64,000 bases of DNA from BJHQ01 sp964654285. Its GTDB lineage: Bacteria; Planctomycetota; UBA11346. The position numbers were made by a program, and so were the translations under genes. Below are positions 9,090 to 19,243 of this stretch, piece after piece (position 1 is the first letter of the stretch; each line of letters opens with the position of its first letter). Location: NCBI GenBank assembly GCA_964654285.1, contig CAZZJC010000002.1, positions 167,012 to 231,011 of the forward strand. Reading direction: 5' to 3'. Below the pieces are notes generated by a model, which was given only the letters and a program-made list of their open reading frames with translations, was not told where the DNA came from and did not search any database.

Positions 9090-10502
9090 TCAGGCGTGCA
9101 GCGCCCGCCCCAGCACGGCCAGCGAGGCCTCCTTCACGGCTTCGGAGAACGTCGGGTGGCTATGGCAGGTGCGTGCTATGTCCTCGCTGGAGCCACCGAA
9201 GGCCATGACGGCGGTGATCTCGGCGAGCAGATCGCTCGCGCGCGGGCCGACGATCGCGGCGCCCAGGATGCGGTCGGTGGCGGCGTCGGCGATGATCTTC
9301 ACCGAGCCGTCGATCTCGCCCGAGGCGCGGGCGCGGCCGATGGCGGCGAAGGGGAACCGGCCGATGCGCACCTTCAGTCCCTGCCGGGTCGCCTCGGCTT
9401 CGGTCACGCCGACGCTGGCGATTTCCGGGTGGGTGTAGACCACGTTGGGGATCAGGGCGTGGTCGAGGGTGTTCTTCTGGCCGGCGATGAGCTCCGCCAC
9501 CGCGACGCCTTCTTCTTCGGCCTTGTGCGCGAGCATCGGTCCGTCGATGAGGTCGCCGATCGCCCACACGCCGGGCAGGCTGGTGCGGAAGTCGTGGTCG
9601 ACCGCCACGCGCTTGCGTTCGTTCAGGGCGACGCCGGCGGCTTCCAGGCCCGCACCCTCGACCAGGGGCCGCCGGCCGACGGCGACCAGGACGCGGTCGC
9701 CGATGAATTCCGCCGTCCTGCCGTTCGCATCGGTCGCGCTGAGGACCGCCTGCGATCCGGCACGTTTGAGGCCGGTGACCTTGGTCGCGAGGTGGAACTT
9801 CAGGCCCTGCCTGGCGAGGATCTTCTGCGCCTCGGCCGCGACCTCGGCGTCGAGGAACGGCAGGATGCGCGGCAGGAACTCGACCACCTCGACCTGGCTG
9901 CCCAGGCGGGCCCAGACGCTGCCGAGTTCGAGGCCGATCACGCCGGCGCCGACCACGATTAGGCGTTCCGGTACGCGGTCGAAGGCGATCGCCTGGTCGC
10001 TGGTCACCACCAGCTCGCCGTCGATCGGCAGGGCAGGCAGGACGCTCGGCACCGAACCCAGAGCCAGCACGATGTTGCGTGCGGTGATCTCGCGCGAGCC
10101 GGCGGCGGCATCGACGCGCACCCTGCCGGCGGCGAGCAGGACGCCGGTGCCGGCGATGACCTCGATCCTGTTCTTCTTCATCAGGAACGCGATGCCATCG
10201 ACGAGGCTGCCCACGACCTGGGCCTTGCGCTTCATCAGCGCCGCGAGGTCGAGTTCGACGCCCGCAACCTTCACGCCATGGACGGCGAGATGGCTTTTCG
10301 CCTCCGCGTAGCGTTCCGACGAGTCCAGCAGCGCCTTCGATGGGATGCAGCCGACGTTGAGGCAGGTGCCGCCGAGGCGCGTCTTGCCGCCCTCGGCCCG
10401 CTTCTCGACGATCGCGACCTTCAGTCCGAGCTGCGCCGCGCGGATCGCGCAGACATAGCCGCCGGGGCCGGCGCCGATGACGATGAGGTCGAAGTCGGGC
10501 AT
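9090..10502 (-). CDS. lpdA: Dihydrolipoyl dehydrogenase (E3)
   Basis: E3 reoxidises the dihydrolipoyl arm of 2-oxoacid dehydrogenase complexes, passing electrons through a disulfide and FAD to NAD. The 470-residue length fits the family. Visible are the FAD motif VIGAGPGGYVCAI, the redox disulfide in GGTCLNVGCIPSK, the NAD motif VVGAGVIGLELGSVW, the GDLIDGPMLAHKAEEEG flavin segment and the C-terminal catalytic HSHPTFSEAV (His-Glu pair). It is the last gene of the sucA-sucB cluster, so it serves 2-oxoglutarate dehydrogenase and perhaps other complexes. Confidence 0.96.
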   Translation of the reverse strand: MPDFDLIVIGAGPGGYVCAIRAAQLGLKVAIVEKRAEGGKTRLGGTCLNVGCIPSKALLDSSERYAEAKSHLAVHGVKVAGVELDLAALMKRKAQVVGSLVDGIAFLMKKNRIEVIAGTGVLLAAGRVRVDAAAGSREITARNIVLALGSVPSVLPALPIDGELVVTSDQAIAFDRVPERLIVVGAGVIGLELGSVWARLGSQVEVVEFLPRILPFLDAEVAAEAQKILARQGLKFHLATKVTGLKRAGSQAVLSATDANGRTAEFIGDRVLVAVGRRPLVEGAGLEAAGVALNERKRVAVDHDFRTSLPGVWAIGDLIDGPMLAHKAEEEGVAVAELIAGQKNTLDHALIPNVVYTHPEIASVGVTEAEATRQGLKVRIGRFPFAAIGRARASGEIDGSVKIIADAATDRILGAAIVGPRASDLLAEITAVMAFGGSSEDIARTCHSHPTFSEAVKEASLAVLGRALHA

Positions 10503-10526
10503 GGGATTCCTTGCAGGGATGCCGGT

Positions 10527-11093
10527 TCAGGCGGTCCAGACGTAGAGCGCGTGGCCGGGTTCGAGGCGGTGGATGCGGGCGGGCGTGCCGGGGACCGCGG
10601 CCGCCAGCTCGGCATCGGCCAGCGACCAGTGGCGCAGGCGGCGACCGCCCATGACCATGCTGCGCGTCTCGCCGGCGGTCTCGCCGCTGTCGACCACCAG
10701 GACCCCGCCCGGACGCACCGCGCGGAGGAGATGGCGGATGACGGCCCGGTGGCGCGAGGCCGGCAGATGGAAGATCACGCCGTACAAAAGGACGAGGTCG
10801 TAGGCGCGCGCGGGAAGGGGCGATTCCAGGCGCCGGCGCAGGAAGCGCATGTGCGGAAAGCGGTAGCGTGCCTGGGCCAGCAGCCGTGCCGAGACATCGA
10901 TGCCCAGGTACGAGCATCCCGCGGCCGAGAACCAGGCGGCGAAGGGCCGGCCGGAACCGCAACCGACATCGAGCACGCGCATCCCGGGCCTGGGCGCGAT
11001 CACCCCAGCGACCGCATCCAGCCCGATCCGGTCGCTGCGCGCACGGGTGAACCAGCGCGCGATGGCGTCGTAGGACGGCCGGGGCCGGATCAC
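10527..11093 (-). CDS. SAM-dependent class I methyltransferase
   Basis: The 188-residue protein has motif I in RVLDVGCGSGRPFAAW, an acidic motif II in YLGIDVSARLLAQA and a post-I segment YDLVLLYGVIFHLP. It starts with GTG overlapping the sucB stop as GTGA, so it is translationally coupled to sucB and inside the 2-oxoglutarate dehydrogenase operon. The substrate is unknown. A role tied to the complex is suggested only by position. Confidence 0.8.
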   Translation of the reverse strand: MIRPRPSYDAIARWFTRARSDRIGLDAVAGVIAPRPGMRVLDVGCGSGRPFAAWFSAAGCSYLGIDVSARLLAQARYRFPHMRFLRRRLESPLPARAYDLVLLYGVIFHLPASRHRAVIRHLLRAVRPGGVLVVDSGETAGETRSMVMGGRRLRHWSLADAELAAAVPGTPARIHRLEPGHALYVWTA

Positions 11094-12385
11094 AGCCCCA
11101 GCACCAGCCGTTCCGGCGACTCGATGAGCTCCTTCACCCGCACCAGGAAGCCCACGGCCTCGGCCCCGTCGACGATGCGGTGGTCGTAGCTCAGCGCCAC
11201 GTACATCATCGGCCGGATGACGACCTGGCCGTTGAGGGCGATGGGGCGCTCCTTGATCGCATGCATGCCGAGGATGCCGGATTGCGGCGGGTTGATGATC
11301 GGGGTCGACAGCAGGCTGCCGTAGGTGCCGCCGTTGGTGATGGTGAAGGTGCCGCCCTGCAGATCGGCCAGGGCCAGCTTGCCCTCGCGCGCCTTGAGCG
11401 CCGCATCGCGGATGCGCCGTTCGATCTCGGCCAGCGGCAGGTTGCCGGCATCGCGCAGCACGGGCACGACCAGGCCCTTGTCGGTGCCCACGGCGATGCC
11501 GAGGTGGACGCCGTCCGGGGTGATGATGTCGGTGCCGTCGATGCGGCTGTTCAGCAACGGATATTTGCGCAGGGCCTCGCAGGTGGCGCGGGCGAAGAAC
11601 GACATGAAGCCTAGTCCGACGCCGAGCTTCTTCTCGAACTCCTCCTTGAAGCGCTTGCGCAGGTCGATGACCGCCGAGACATCGATCTCATTGAAGGTGG
11701 TGAGGATCGCGGCGGTGTGCTGCGCCTCGACCAGGCGCTGGGCGATGCGCTGGCGCAGCGAGCTCATGCGCTTGCGCGTCTCGCCCGGGGCGGCCGTCGT
11801 CGTCGGCGGCGGCGTGGCGGCGGCGGGGGAGGACACGATGGCAGGAGGGGGGACGACGATGGTCGCTGCTTTCGGTCCGGCCGGTTCCGCTGCAACCCCC
11901 GGCGGCGCGACCGGAGCCGCGATGGCGGCGAGCACATCGCCCTTGGTCAGGCGTCCGTCCTTGCCGCTGCCAGCGATCGTCTTGGTGTCGACACCGTGTT
12001 CAGCCACCAGTTTGCGCACCGCAGGCGAGAGCGGCGCGCCGGGCGCCATCTCCACCTTGGCGGGCGTGGCTGGCGCAGGAGCAGGCGCGTGGATTGGAGC
12101 CGCAGCCTGGGCCGGCGCACTCGGGGCGGGCGCGGTGGTCGCCCCGGCGCCGATCGGCTCGACCTCGGCCACCACGCTGCCGACCGGCAGCACCGCGCCG
12201 GCCTGGACCTTGATCCGCAGCACGCCGGAGGCGCCGGCGGTGACCTCGGTGCTGATCTTGTCGGTCTCCAGTTCGAACACCGGGGTGGTGTCGTTGACGC
12301 TGGCGCCGTCGGCGACCAGCCAGCGGGCGATGGTGCCCTCGGTGATCGATTCGCCGAGCTGGGGGATCTTCAGGGCATGGGACAT
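11090..12385 (-). CDS. sucB: Dihydrolipoyllysine succinyltransferase (E2 of 2-oxoglutarate dehydrogenase)
   Basis: E2 carries the succinyl group on lipoyl-lysine to CoA in the TCA cycle. The 431-residue product has an N-terminal lipoyl domain with the acceptor Lys in FELETDKISTEV, an Ala/Pro linker, a peripheral-subunit-binding domain (SPAVRKLVAEHGVD to GRLTKGDVL), a second linker, and the catalytic domain with the active-site His/Asp in YVALSYDHRIVDG. It is downstream of sucA with a 40-base gap. Confidence 0.96.
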   Translation of the reverse strand: MSHALKIPQLGESITEGTIARWLVADGASVNDTTPVFELETDKISTEVTAGASGVLRIKVQAGAVLPVGSVVAEVEPIGAGATTAPAPSAPAQAAAPIHAPAPAPATPAKVEMAPGAPLSPAVRKLVAEHGVDTKTIAGSGKDGRLTKGDVLAAIAAPVAPPGVAAEPAGPKAATIVVPPPAIVSSPAAATPPPTTTAAPGETRKRMSSLRQRIAQRLVEAQHTAAILTTFNEIDVSAVIDLRKRFKEEFEKKLGVGLGFMSFFARATCEALRKYPLLNSRIDGTDIITPDGVHLGIAVGTDKGLVVPVLRDAGNLPLAEIERRIRDAALKAREGKLALADLQGGTFTITNGGTYGSLLSTPIINPPQSGILGMHAIKERPIALNGQVVIRPMMYVALSYDHRIVDGAEAVGFLVRVKELIESPERLVLGL

Positions 12386-12425
12386 GGAGGACTCGCGCGG
12401 GGAAGGGTTGGGCGGACTGCCGGTT

Positions 12426-15206
<2,781 letters not shown>

Positions 15207-15230
15207 GGGGGCTCCAGCGGACGGCGAGGT

Positions 15231-15250
15231 ATTGTGCGTTTCGTTGTGCG
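15231..15250. promoter_or_regulatory. Tandem TTGTGCG half-sites in the sucA leader
   Basis: ATTGTGCG (15231-15238) and GTTGTGCG (15243-15250) repeat with a 12-base period, about 25 bases before the sucA start. The same heptamer forms the core of the palindrome at the vapB start. They may bind the VapB-like protein and link it to sucA expression; this is inference. Confidence 0.4.
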
Positions 15251-15356
15251 GAAAATAATGGTCTGGTCGGGATCGGCTGATCATGGGCATGATCAACGTT
15301 TCCACGGCACTGTGCTGGTGATTTCCGGCAATTGCAAGTCCGAGTCGGCACTTGCC

Positions 15357-15390
15357 GCCATATTCGCACATTCTATTGTGCGAATATGGC
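15357..15390. promoter_or_regulatory. 14-bp perfect inverted repeat at the vapB start (autoregulatory operator)
   Basis: GCCATATTCGCACA (15357-15370) and TGTGCGAATATGGC (15377-15390) are exact reverse complements separated by six bases. The right arm covers the vapB ATG at 15386. VapB-type antitoxins usually repress their own operon through such palindromes. Confidence 0.7.
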
Positions 15391-15595
15391 CACCAATCTT
15401 GATATCGATCTTGCCGCCGTCGACACCCTCATCCGTCTTGGCGGCTATCGCAGCAAGCGCGAAGCGGTCGACGCGGCGGTCGCCGAAGCGATCGCCTACC
15501 GGCAGCAGCTCCAGGCGCTCGACGCCCTGGGCACCATCGACTTCCTCGCTCCCATCTCCGCGCAGGCGGTGCTTCCCGAAGAACGCGTGCGATGA
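15386..15595 (+). CDS. VapB-family antitoxin
   Basis: The 69-residue product MATNLDIDLAAVDTLIRLGG is followed by YRSKREAVDAAVAEAI, the usual ribbon-helix-helix antitoxin layout (compare VapB2-type GxxSKxEAVxxAL). The start at 15386 sits in the operator palindrome; longer in-frame versions would begin upstream of it. It overlaps the next gene by ATGA, as in type II toxin-antitoxin operons. It should bind DNA and neutralise the PIN protein. Confidence 0.8.
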   Translation: MATNLDIDLAAVDTLIRLGGYRSKREAVDAAVAEAIAYRQQLQALDALGTIDFLAPISAQAVLPEERVR

Positions 15596-16056
15596 ACGCC
15601 CTGGCCAGCGGCCCTGAAGCCCCCGGATCCGGCGCCGAGCCGTATCTCGGCATGGTCCTGCCCGATCTCGATGTCTGGCTGCACGCGTTCAGCCGGCACC
15701 AGTCCGATCCCCAGGTGGTGGCCGGATTCACCGCCTTGGTGCGCCAGCGCCGGATCTGCTCGATCGCTCCGATCCGCCAGGGGCTGCTCTCGCGCTGCCG
15801 TGATCTGGACCAGTTCCACCGCCTCACCCGGATCCTCACCGCCTTCGGCGACCTGCGCCTGGATCCCGCCGATCACGTCCATGCGGCGGATCTTGCGATC
15901 ACGCAGCGCGCCCAGGGACGCTCCCTGCCCGCCTGGCATGCCCTGCTGTGGGCGGTGTGCCTCCGGCGCAAGTTGCGGGTCTGGAGCCGCGATCGGCGTT
16001 GGCAGGCCCTCGCCTCGGCGGGCTGCCCGTGGATCGCCGAACCGGGCGCGGCTTGA
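15592..16056 (+). CDS. VapC-like PIN-domain protein with degenerate active site
   Basis: The 154-residue product starts inside the vapB stop (ATGA). The first PIN acidic residue is present in LPDLDVWLHAF and the last in VWSRDRRW. Where family members carry Glu, this has Gln (PIRQGLL), and where they carry Asp before a hydrophobic helix it has PAWHALLWAV. VapC toxins are ribonucleases needing three or four carboxylates for metal binding, so catalysis may be weak or lost. It directly precedes the prophage junction. Confidence 0.75.
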   Translation: MNALASGPEAPGSGAEPYLGMVLPDLDVWLHAFSRHQSDPQVVAGFTALVRQRRICSIAPIRQGLLSRCRDLDQFHRLTRILTAFGDLRLDPADHVHAADLAITQRAQGRSLPAWHALLWAVCLRRKLRVWSRDRRWQALASAGCPWIAEPGAA

Positions 16057-16182
16057 GTAGCACGCAGAACGGCACTTCAGCGAACCTGAACCTGTACGAC
16101 CGACGCGATAGGGGCCCTGTCCAGAGCCGGAACAATCGGTCTTTGCCGGCTTCGAATCCATCATGTTCAAGAGGAAAACCGA
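16057..16182. other. Short host intergenic stretch before the prophage
   Basis: Nothing coding is seen between the vapC-like stop and the left att core. The segment GAACAATCGGTC near 16130 is echoed by AATCGGTC just inside the left junction at 16223. Confidence 0.4.
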
Positions 16183-16226
16183 TGCGTCGTCTAGGACTCG
16201 AACCTAGGACCCAGAGATTAAGAATC
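16183..16226. repeat. Left attachment core (44-bp direct repeat)
   Basis: The 44 bases from TGCGTCGTCTAGG to ATTAAGAATC are identical to 53278-53321. They correspond to the 3' part of tRNA-Lys, from the anticodon region to the discriminator base. The left copy is not part of a complete tRNA. Confidence 0.95.
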
Positions 16227-16592
16227 GGTCTTGGGGTTAATGATGGGTGCGGACATTTCAGATTTGTACGGAATAAATCAGGTAATGCGAAATACAAGTT
16301 GGCGTGATTACGGGCGGATGCGATTGCGGTGTCCCCCAGGTGTCCCCCAGCGGGGTGGGTTTCCCGTAGGGCCTCGTTGCCTCGGGAAGGGGGTGGGGGG
16401 CGCGGCCTGGAAAGGGGTGGGAAAAAGGCTGGCGGGTGCTGGCGCACCGCGCCGGCTTCGCCTGGGGTGGGCGCTTCGTGGGGGTTCCGGTCCACCTTCG
16501 GACTGGGACACCATGCGGATGGCTGCGCCGGGTGGTTGGGCAATTCGACGGCCGAGGACTGGACTTTATGGGCGGGTCGATACTAACCCGGC
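16227..16592. other. Non-coding left end of the prophage
   Basis: No credible gene is seen; several overlapping frames exist but lack coding character. The stretch contains a tandem 11-bp repeat (listed separately) and a G-rich tract around 16385-16430. Confidence 0.5.
16328..16349 (+). repeat. Tandem 11-bp repeat near left end, possible integrase arm site
   Basis: GGTGTCCCCCA occurs twice in a row, 101 bases inside the left core. Almost the same 22-mer occurs at 53238-53259 near the right core. In a circular attP the copies flank the core in the same orientation, as lambda-type arm-binding sites do. Confidence 0.6.
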
Positions 16593-17075
16593 ATGAGCAC
16601 GAAATACCTGGTGGCCGTGATCCTGTTCCTCCTGGCTTTGACCTCGTGTGAGGTCACTCCGTTGGGCGCTCCTGCTGATCCGGCGGCGGGGACTGGTACG
16701 GGGACGACCTTGCCGACTTCGGGGCAGAATCCGTCCAAGGGAACGCGCGTGATCGAGATGGAAGGGGGATGGCTTTTCAATTTCAAGACGCATGGAAACT
16801 CGGGGGTCATTTCGTGGAGTGACACCAATGGGCATGTCATCACCTGGCCGAATGGGCAGACTTCGTGGATGGTATGGGATCCGGTCAAGCTCCAGTACAC
16901 CTGGGATGGGCCCGACCCGGACAATGGCGGGCTGATCATCCATTTTACCGGTTCTTTTTCCAATCCACCGCCAATCATTCAGGGCGGGATCAAGGAAACC
17001 TTGCCGACCGGGGTCAACATTTCAGGTACGCTTTCGGGTAACAAGAATCCGCCCTTGCCCAGCGCGAAGGGATGA
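16593..17075 (+). CDS. Prophage-end lipoprotein (moron candidate)
   Basis: The 160-residue product has a signal peptide ending in a lipobox (FLLALTSC), so the mature protein is a lipid-anchored envelope protein. The rest is Gly/Thr/Pro-rich with a Trp-rich central part (GQTSWMVWDPVKLQYTWDG). It is on the opposite strand to the late genes and at the outermost left end, next to att. Genes in that place are often expressed in the lysogen and alter the cell surface or exclude other phages; this is inference. No family was recognised. Confidence 0.75.
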   Translation: MSTKYLVAVILFLLALTSCEVTPLGAPADPAAGTGTGTTLPTSGQNPSKGTRVIEMEGGWLFNFKTHGNSGVISWSDTNGHVITWPNGQTSWMVWDPVKLQYTWDGPDPDNGGLIIHFTGSFSNPPPIIQGGIKETLPTGVNISGTLSGNKNPPLPSAKG

Positions 17076-17633
17076 TCACTGGCGAACGAAGTGGAGCGGA
17101 TACCGCACGGTCGTGCCCACCGTGTACGGGTTCGGATCGGAATAGGTAAAGGATCCGCCTGGCGTCGGCATCAAGGTCACGGTGCCATCGTCTTCAGGTC
17201 TGGCGCACAGGAACTGCACCGATCCCAGGTTGTGGTATCCCTGGATGATGGCCAAGCGCATTTGCAGCAGGTAGTGCGTCTTGATGGTGTCCAGTTGCGC
17301 GGTGTTGATCCAGGAAAACACGTTGCACCCGCGTCCCGTCACGCCATTGATGGTTTTCCCCAAGAATAATTCCGGCAGCACGATCGTGGCGCGGTATTCC
17401 ATGCCGGCGGCGTGCTGACCTACCAGGACGCCGTCGATCAACAGATCCCAGGTGTCGTCCGTGACGGCGTTGCTGTTGCAGATGAAAATAACGGGGAAAC
17501 AGGTTTTACAGCACCTGATCTGGACGTTCAGTTCCAGGTCGCATTCATTGCATTGGGAAGCGTTGAGATCAATGGGGCGCGTTTCTGCCAGTTGGCGGAA
17601 GGGTGGGGTCTGGTCGAGGCAGGGCAGGGTCAT
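17076..17633 (-). CDS. Cys-rich hypothetical phage protein
   Basis: The 185-residue product begins at the ATG at 17633, which overlaps the previous stop as ATGA. Near the N-terminus is a Cys cluster (QCNECDLELNVQIRCCKTCF) that could bind a metal or form disulfides. The rest looks beta-rich (TPGGSFTYSDPNPYTVGTTV). It is last in the tail-fibre module, so it may be a virion tip or host-recognition accessory. Not recognised. Its stop abuts that of the convergent lipoprotein gene. Confidence 0.65.
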   Translation of the reverse strand: MTLPCLDQTPPFRQLAETRPIDLNASQCNECDLELNVQIRCCKTCFPVIFICNSNAVTDDTWDLLIDGVLVGQHAAGMEYRATIVLPELFLGKTINGVTGRGCNVFSWINTAQLDTIKTHYLLQMRLAIIQGYHNLGSVQFLCARPEDDGTVTLMPTPGGSFTYSDPNPYTVGTTVRYPLHFVRQ

Positions 17634-17995
17634 GGCGATTCCTCGGGCCAAAGGTCGAGCGGGCAGCGGCTGGACCAGCGATCAGCCTGGCCCAGGCCGG
17701 CGCAGGTGCAGCCAGCGGCCTGACAACGGTGGTCGCGCCAGGAGTCGCAGGCAGAGCACACGGCGCGGCGGGCCAGGGCCAGGGATTCCGAAACTGAGAT
17801 CGGTGGTGGTGGTAGGCGAGGTCCGATCGTGGGCGTCCATTGCTGGCCTCCGGGACGGGACACCAGGATGCCGCTGGCGGCACGGATGGTAATTTCGCGG
17901 TCGTGGGGCCAGCCCAGGTCGCGGCATAGATCGGCGTGTCCGCCGGGGCGGTGATAGGCGCGGATTATTTCCGGTTTACCGTCTATGGTCACCAT
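17630..17995 (-). CDS. Cys-rich hypothetical phage protein
   Basis: The 121-residue product overlaps both neighbours (7 bases with the propeller-like gene, 4 with the next). It has a C-terminal cluster CSACDSWRDHRCQAAGCTC with a possible zinc-binding pattern. No family was recognised. Coupling to the fibre genes suggests a late structural or assembly role. Confidence 0.6.
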   Translation of the reverse strand: MVTIDGKPEIIRAYHRPGGHADLCRDLGWPHDREITIRAASGILVSRPGGQQWTPTIGPRLPPPPISVSESLALARRAVCSACDSWRDHRCQAAGCTCAGLGQADRWSSRCPLDLWPEESP

Positions 17996-19242
17996 GTTGA
18001 TTGCTGCCCGGCCAGGTCGTATTCGTAGACATAGGAGTTCGCGTAGGTCCCGCCGAATTGGAGGCTGTAGATCTTGCTGGCGCCCTGGGCGATCCGGTAG
18101 GTGTAGAAGCGCCAGATGTCGCCGCCGGACGATTTATAGTTGGACCCGTCGGTGATGTCCCGCAATGCGTAGCTGGTCGAATACGGTTCGCCCCGATGCA
18201 TGACGTAATAGGTGCCAGCGTTCTCAATGAAGAAAAAATGCATGAAGGGGTTGTAATTCCCCGAGGGTCCATATCCGGCGAGGGTGATGCCCGTCCAGGT
18301 CGAACCGGAATAATAGGAATCATAGACCCATAACTTCCCACCGAACCCAACGGCACCGAAGCGGGTCGTGCTGATGCTGGTGAACGACCCACCGGACAGT
18401 TTGTAGATTTTGCTTTCGGCGGAAATCGATCCGCTCAGGAACAGAGTCGTCCCGTCGTCGGTCAGGTGGTAGTAGGTCGGGGTGATCGTGGCCGGCAGGC
18501 TGCATACCTTGGACCAGGTGCTGCCACTGAGCGAGAACAGTGAACTGCCGGATATGGCGTACAGCGTGCCGCCGAAGCGATGGATCCAGCCGATGTCCCC
18601 GCTTTCGCCGGTGTGGTACGATACGTCCCAAGCGTTGGTGCTGTCATTATAGATGCAGATGGCGATTTTGTACTGGGACGCGCCGTAGTCATAATAGGTG
18701 ACGCTAAAGAAAAGGATGGTTTCCTGGGTGACCCGGTTGCGGGCCGCGATCGGCATCAGGTGGGGGGTGTTGTCGGGATAGTAGGTGGTGCCGTTCACGG
18801 AAACGGTGGGCAGCGTCTGCCAGGCTGAACCGGTCCACTTGCAGATCGTGCCGCTGGCCGAGGTCTTGTAGGCGAGCAGCACGGATCCGACCGTGAAGAT
18901 GGCCTCGTCGCCTGGCCTGACGACGAGGCCCGGCGTCAGAAAATAGTCTCCGGACGCACCCAATCTCGTCGTATTCGTGCCGTCAAAGTGGTAGACGTTT
19001 GTTGTGCCGGATCCGTAGTAATTGACGAAGGCGAGCCCACTGGACCAGACCACCGCGCCATTGGGCTCGGGGATTGTCCCCGACGCCAATATCTTCCGGT
19101 ATCCCGTGTCGTAGGTCAGCTTCCACGCGGTTCCATCGTGGGTGTAGATCTTGTTCGGCTGCCTGTAGGAGTTGCCGTCGTGCACGAAGGGTGCCAGGAC
19201 GCGTTTCCACGCGGTTCCGTCGTGAATGTATGATGATTTCAT
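17989..19242 (-). CDS. Repetitive tail-tip / receptor-binding candidate (propeller-like)
   Basis: The 417-residue product opens with repeats of HDGTAWKR/HDGNSYRQ/HDGTAWKLTYD, then carries Ser/Thr/Tyr/Gly-rich blades with recurring WTGSAWQTL, FGGTLYAISGSSLFSL and FGGKLWVYDSYY motifs. This is typical of kelch-like propellers in phage fibres. It follows the fibre gene, so receptor binding is inferred. Confidence 0.6.
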   Translation of the reverse strand: MKSSYIHDGTAWKRVLAPFVHDGNSYRQPNKIYTHDGTAWKLTYDTGYRKILASGTIPEPNGAVVWSSGLAFVNYYGSGTTNVYHFDGTNTTRLGASGDYFLTPGLVVRPGDEAIFTVGSVLLAYKTSASGTICKWTGSAWQTLPTVSVNGTTYYPDNTPHLMPIAARNRVTQETILFFSVTYYDYGASQYKIAICIYNDSTNAWDVSYHTGESGDIGWIHRFGGTLYAISGSSLFSLSGSTWSKVCSLPATITPTYYHLTDDGTTLFLSGSISAESKIYKLSGGSFTSISTTRFGAVGFGGKLWVYDSYYSGSTWTGITLAGYGPSGNYNPFMHFFFIENAGTYYVMHRGEPYSTSYALRDITDGSNYKSSGGDIWRFYTYRIAQGASKIYSLQFGGTYANSYVYEYDLAGQQSTW

Positions 19243-19243
19243 G

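Noticed and set aside
16231..16596. Several overlapping plus and minus frames at the left prophage end
   Set aside because: Low-complexity Gly/Arg/Pro products, no start signals, and the stretch contains the proposed att arm repeats.
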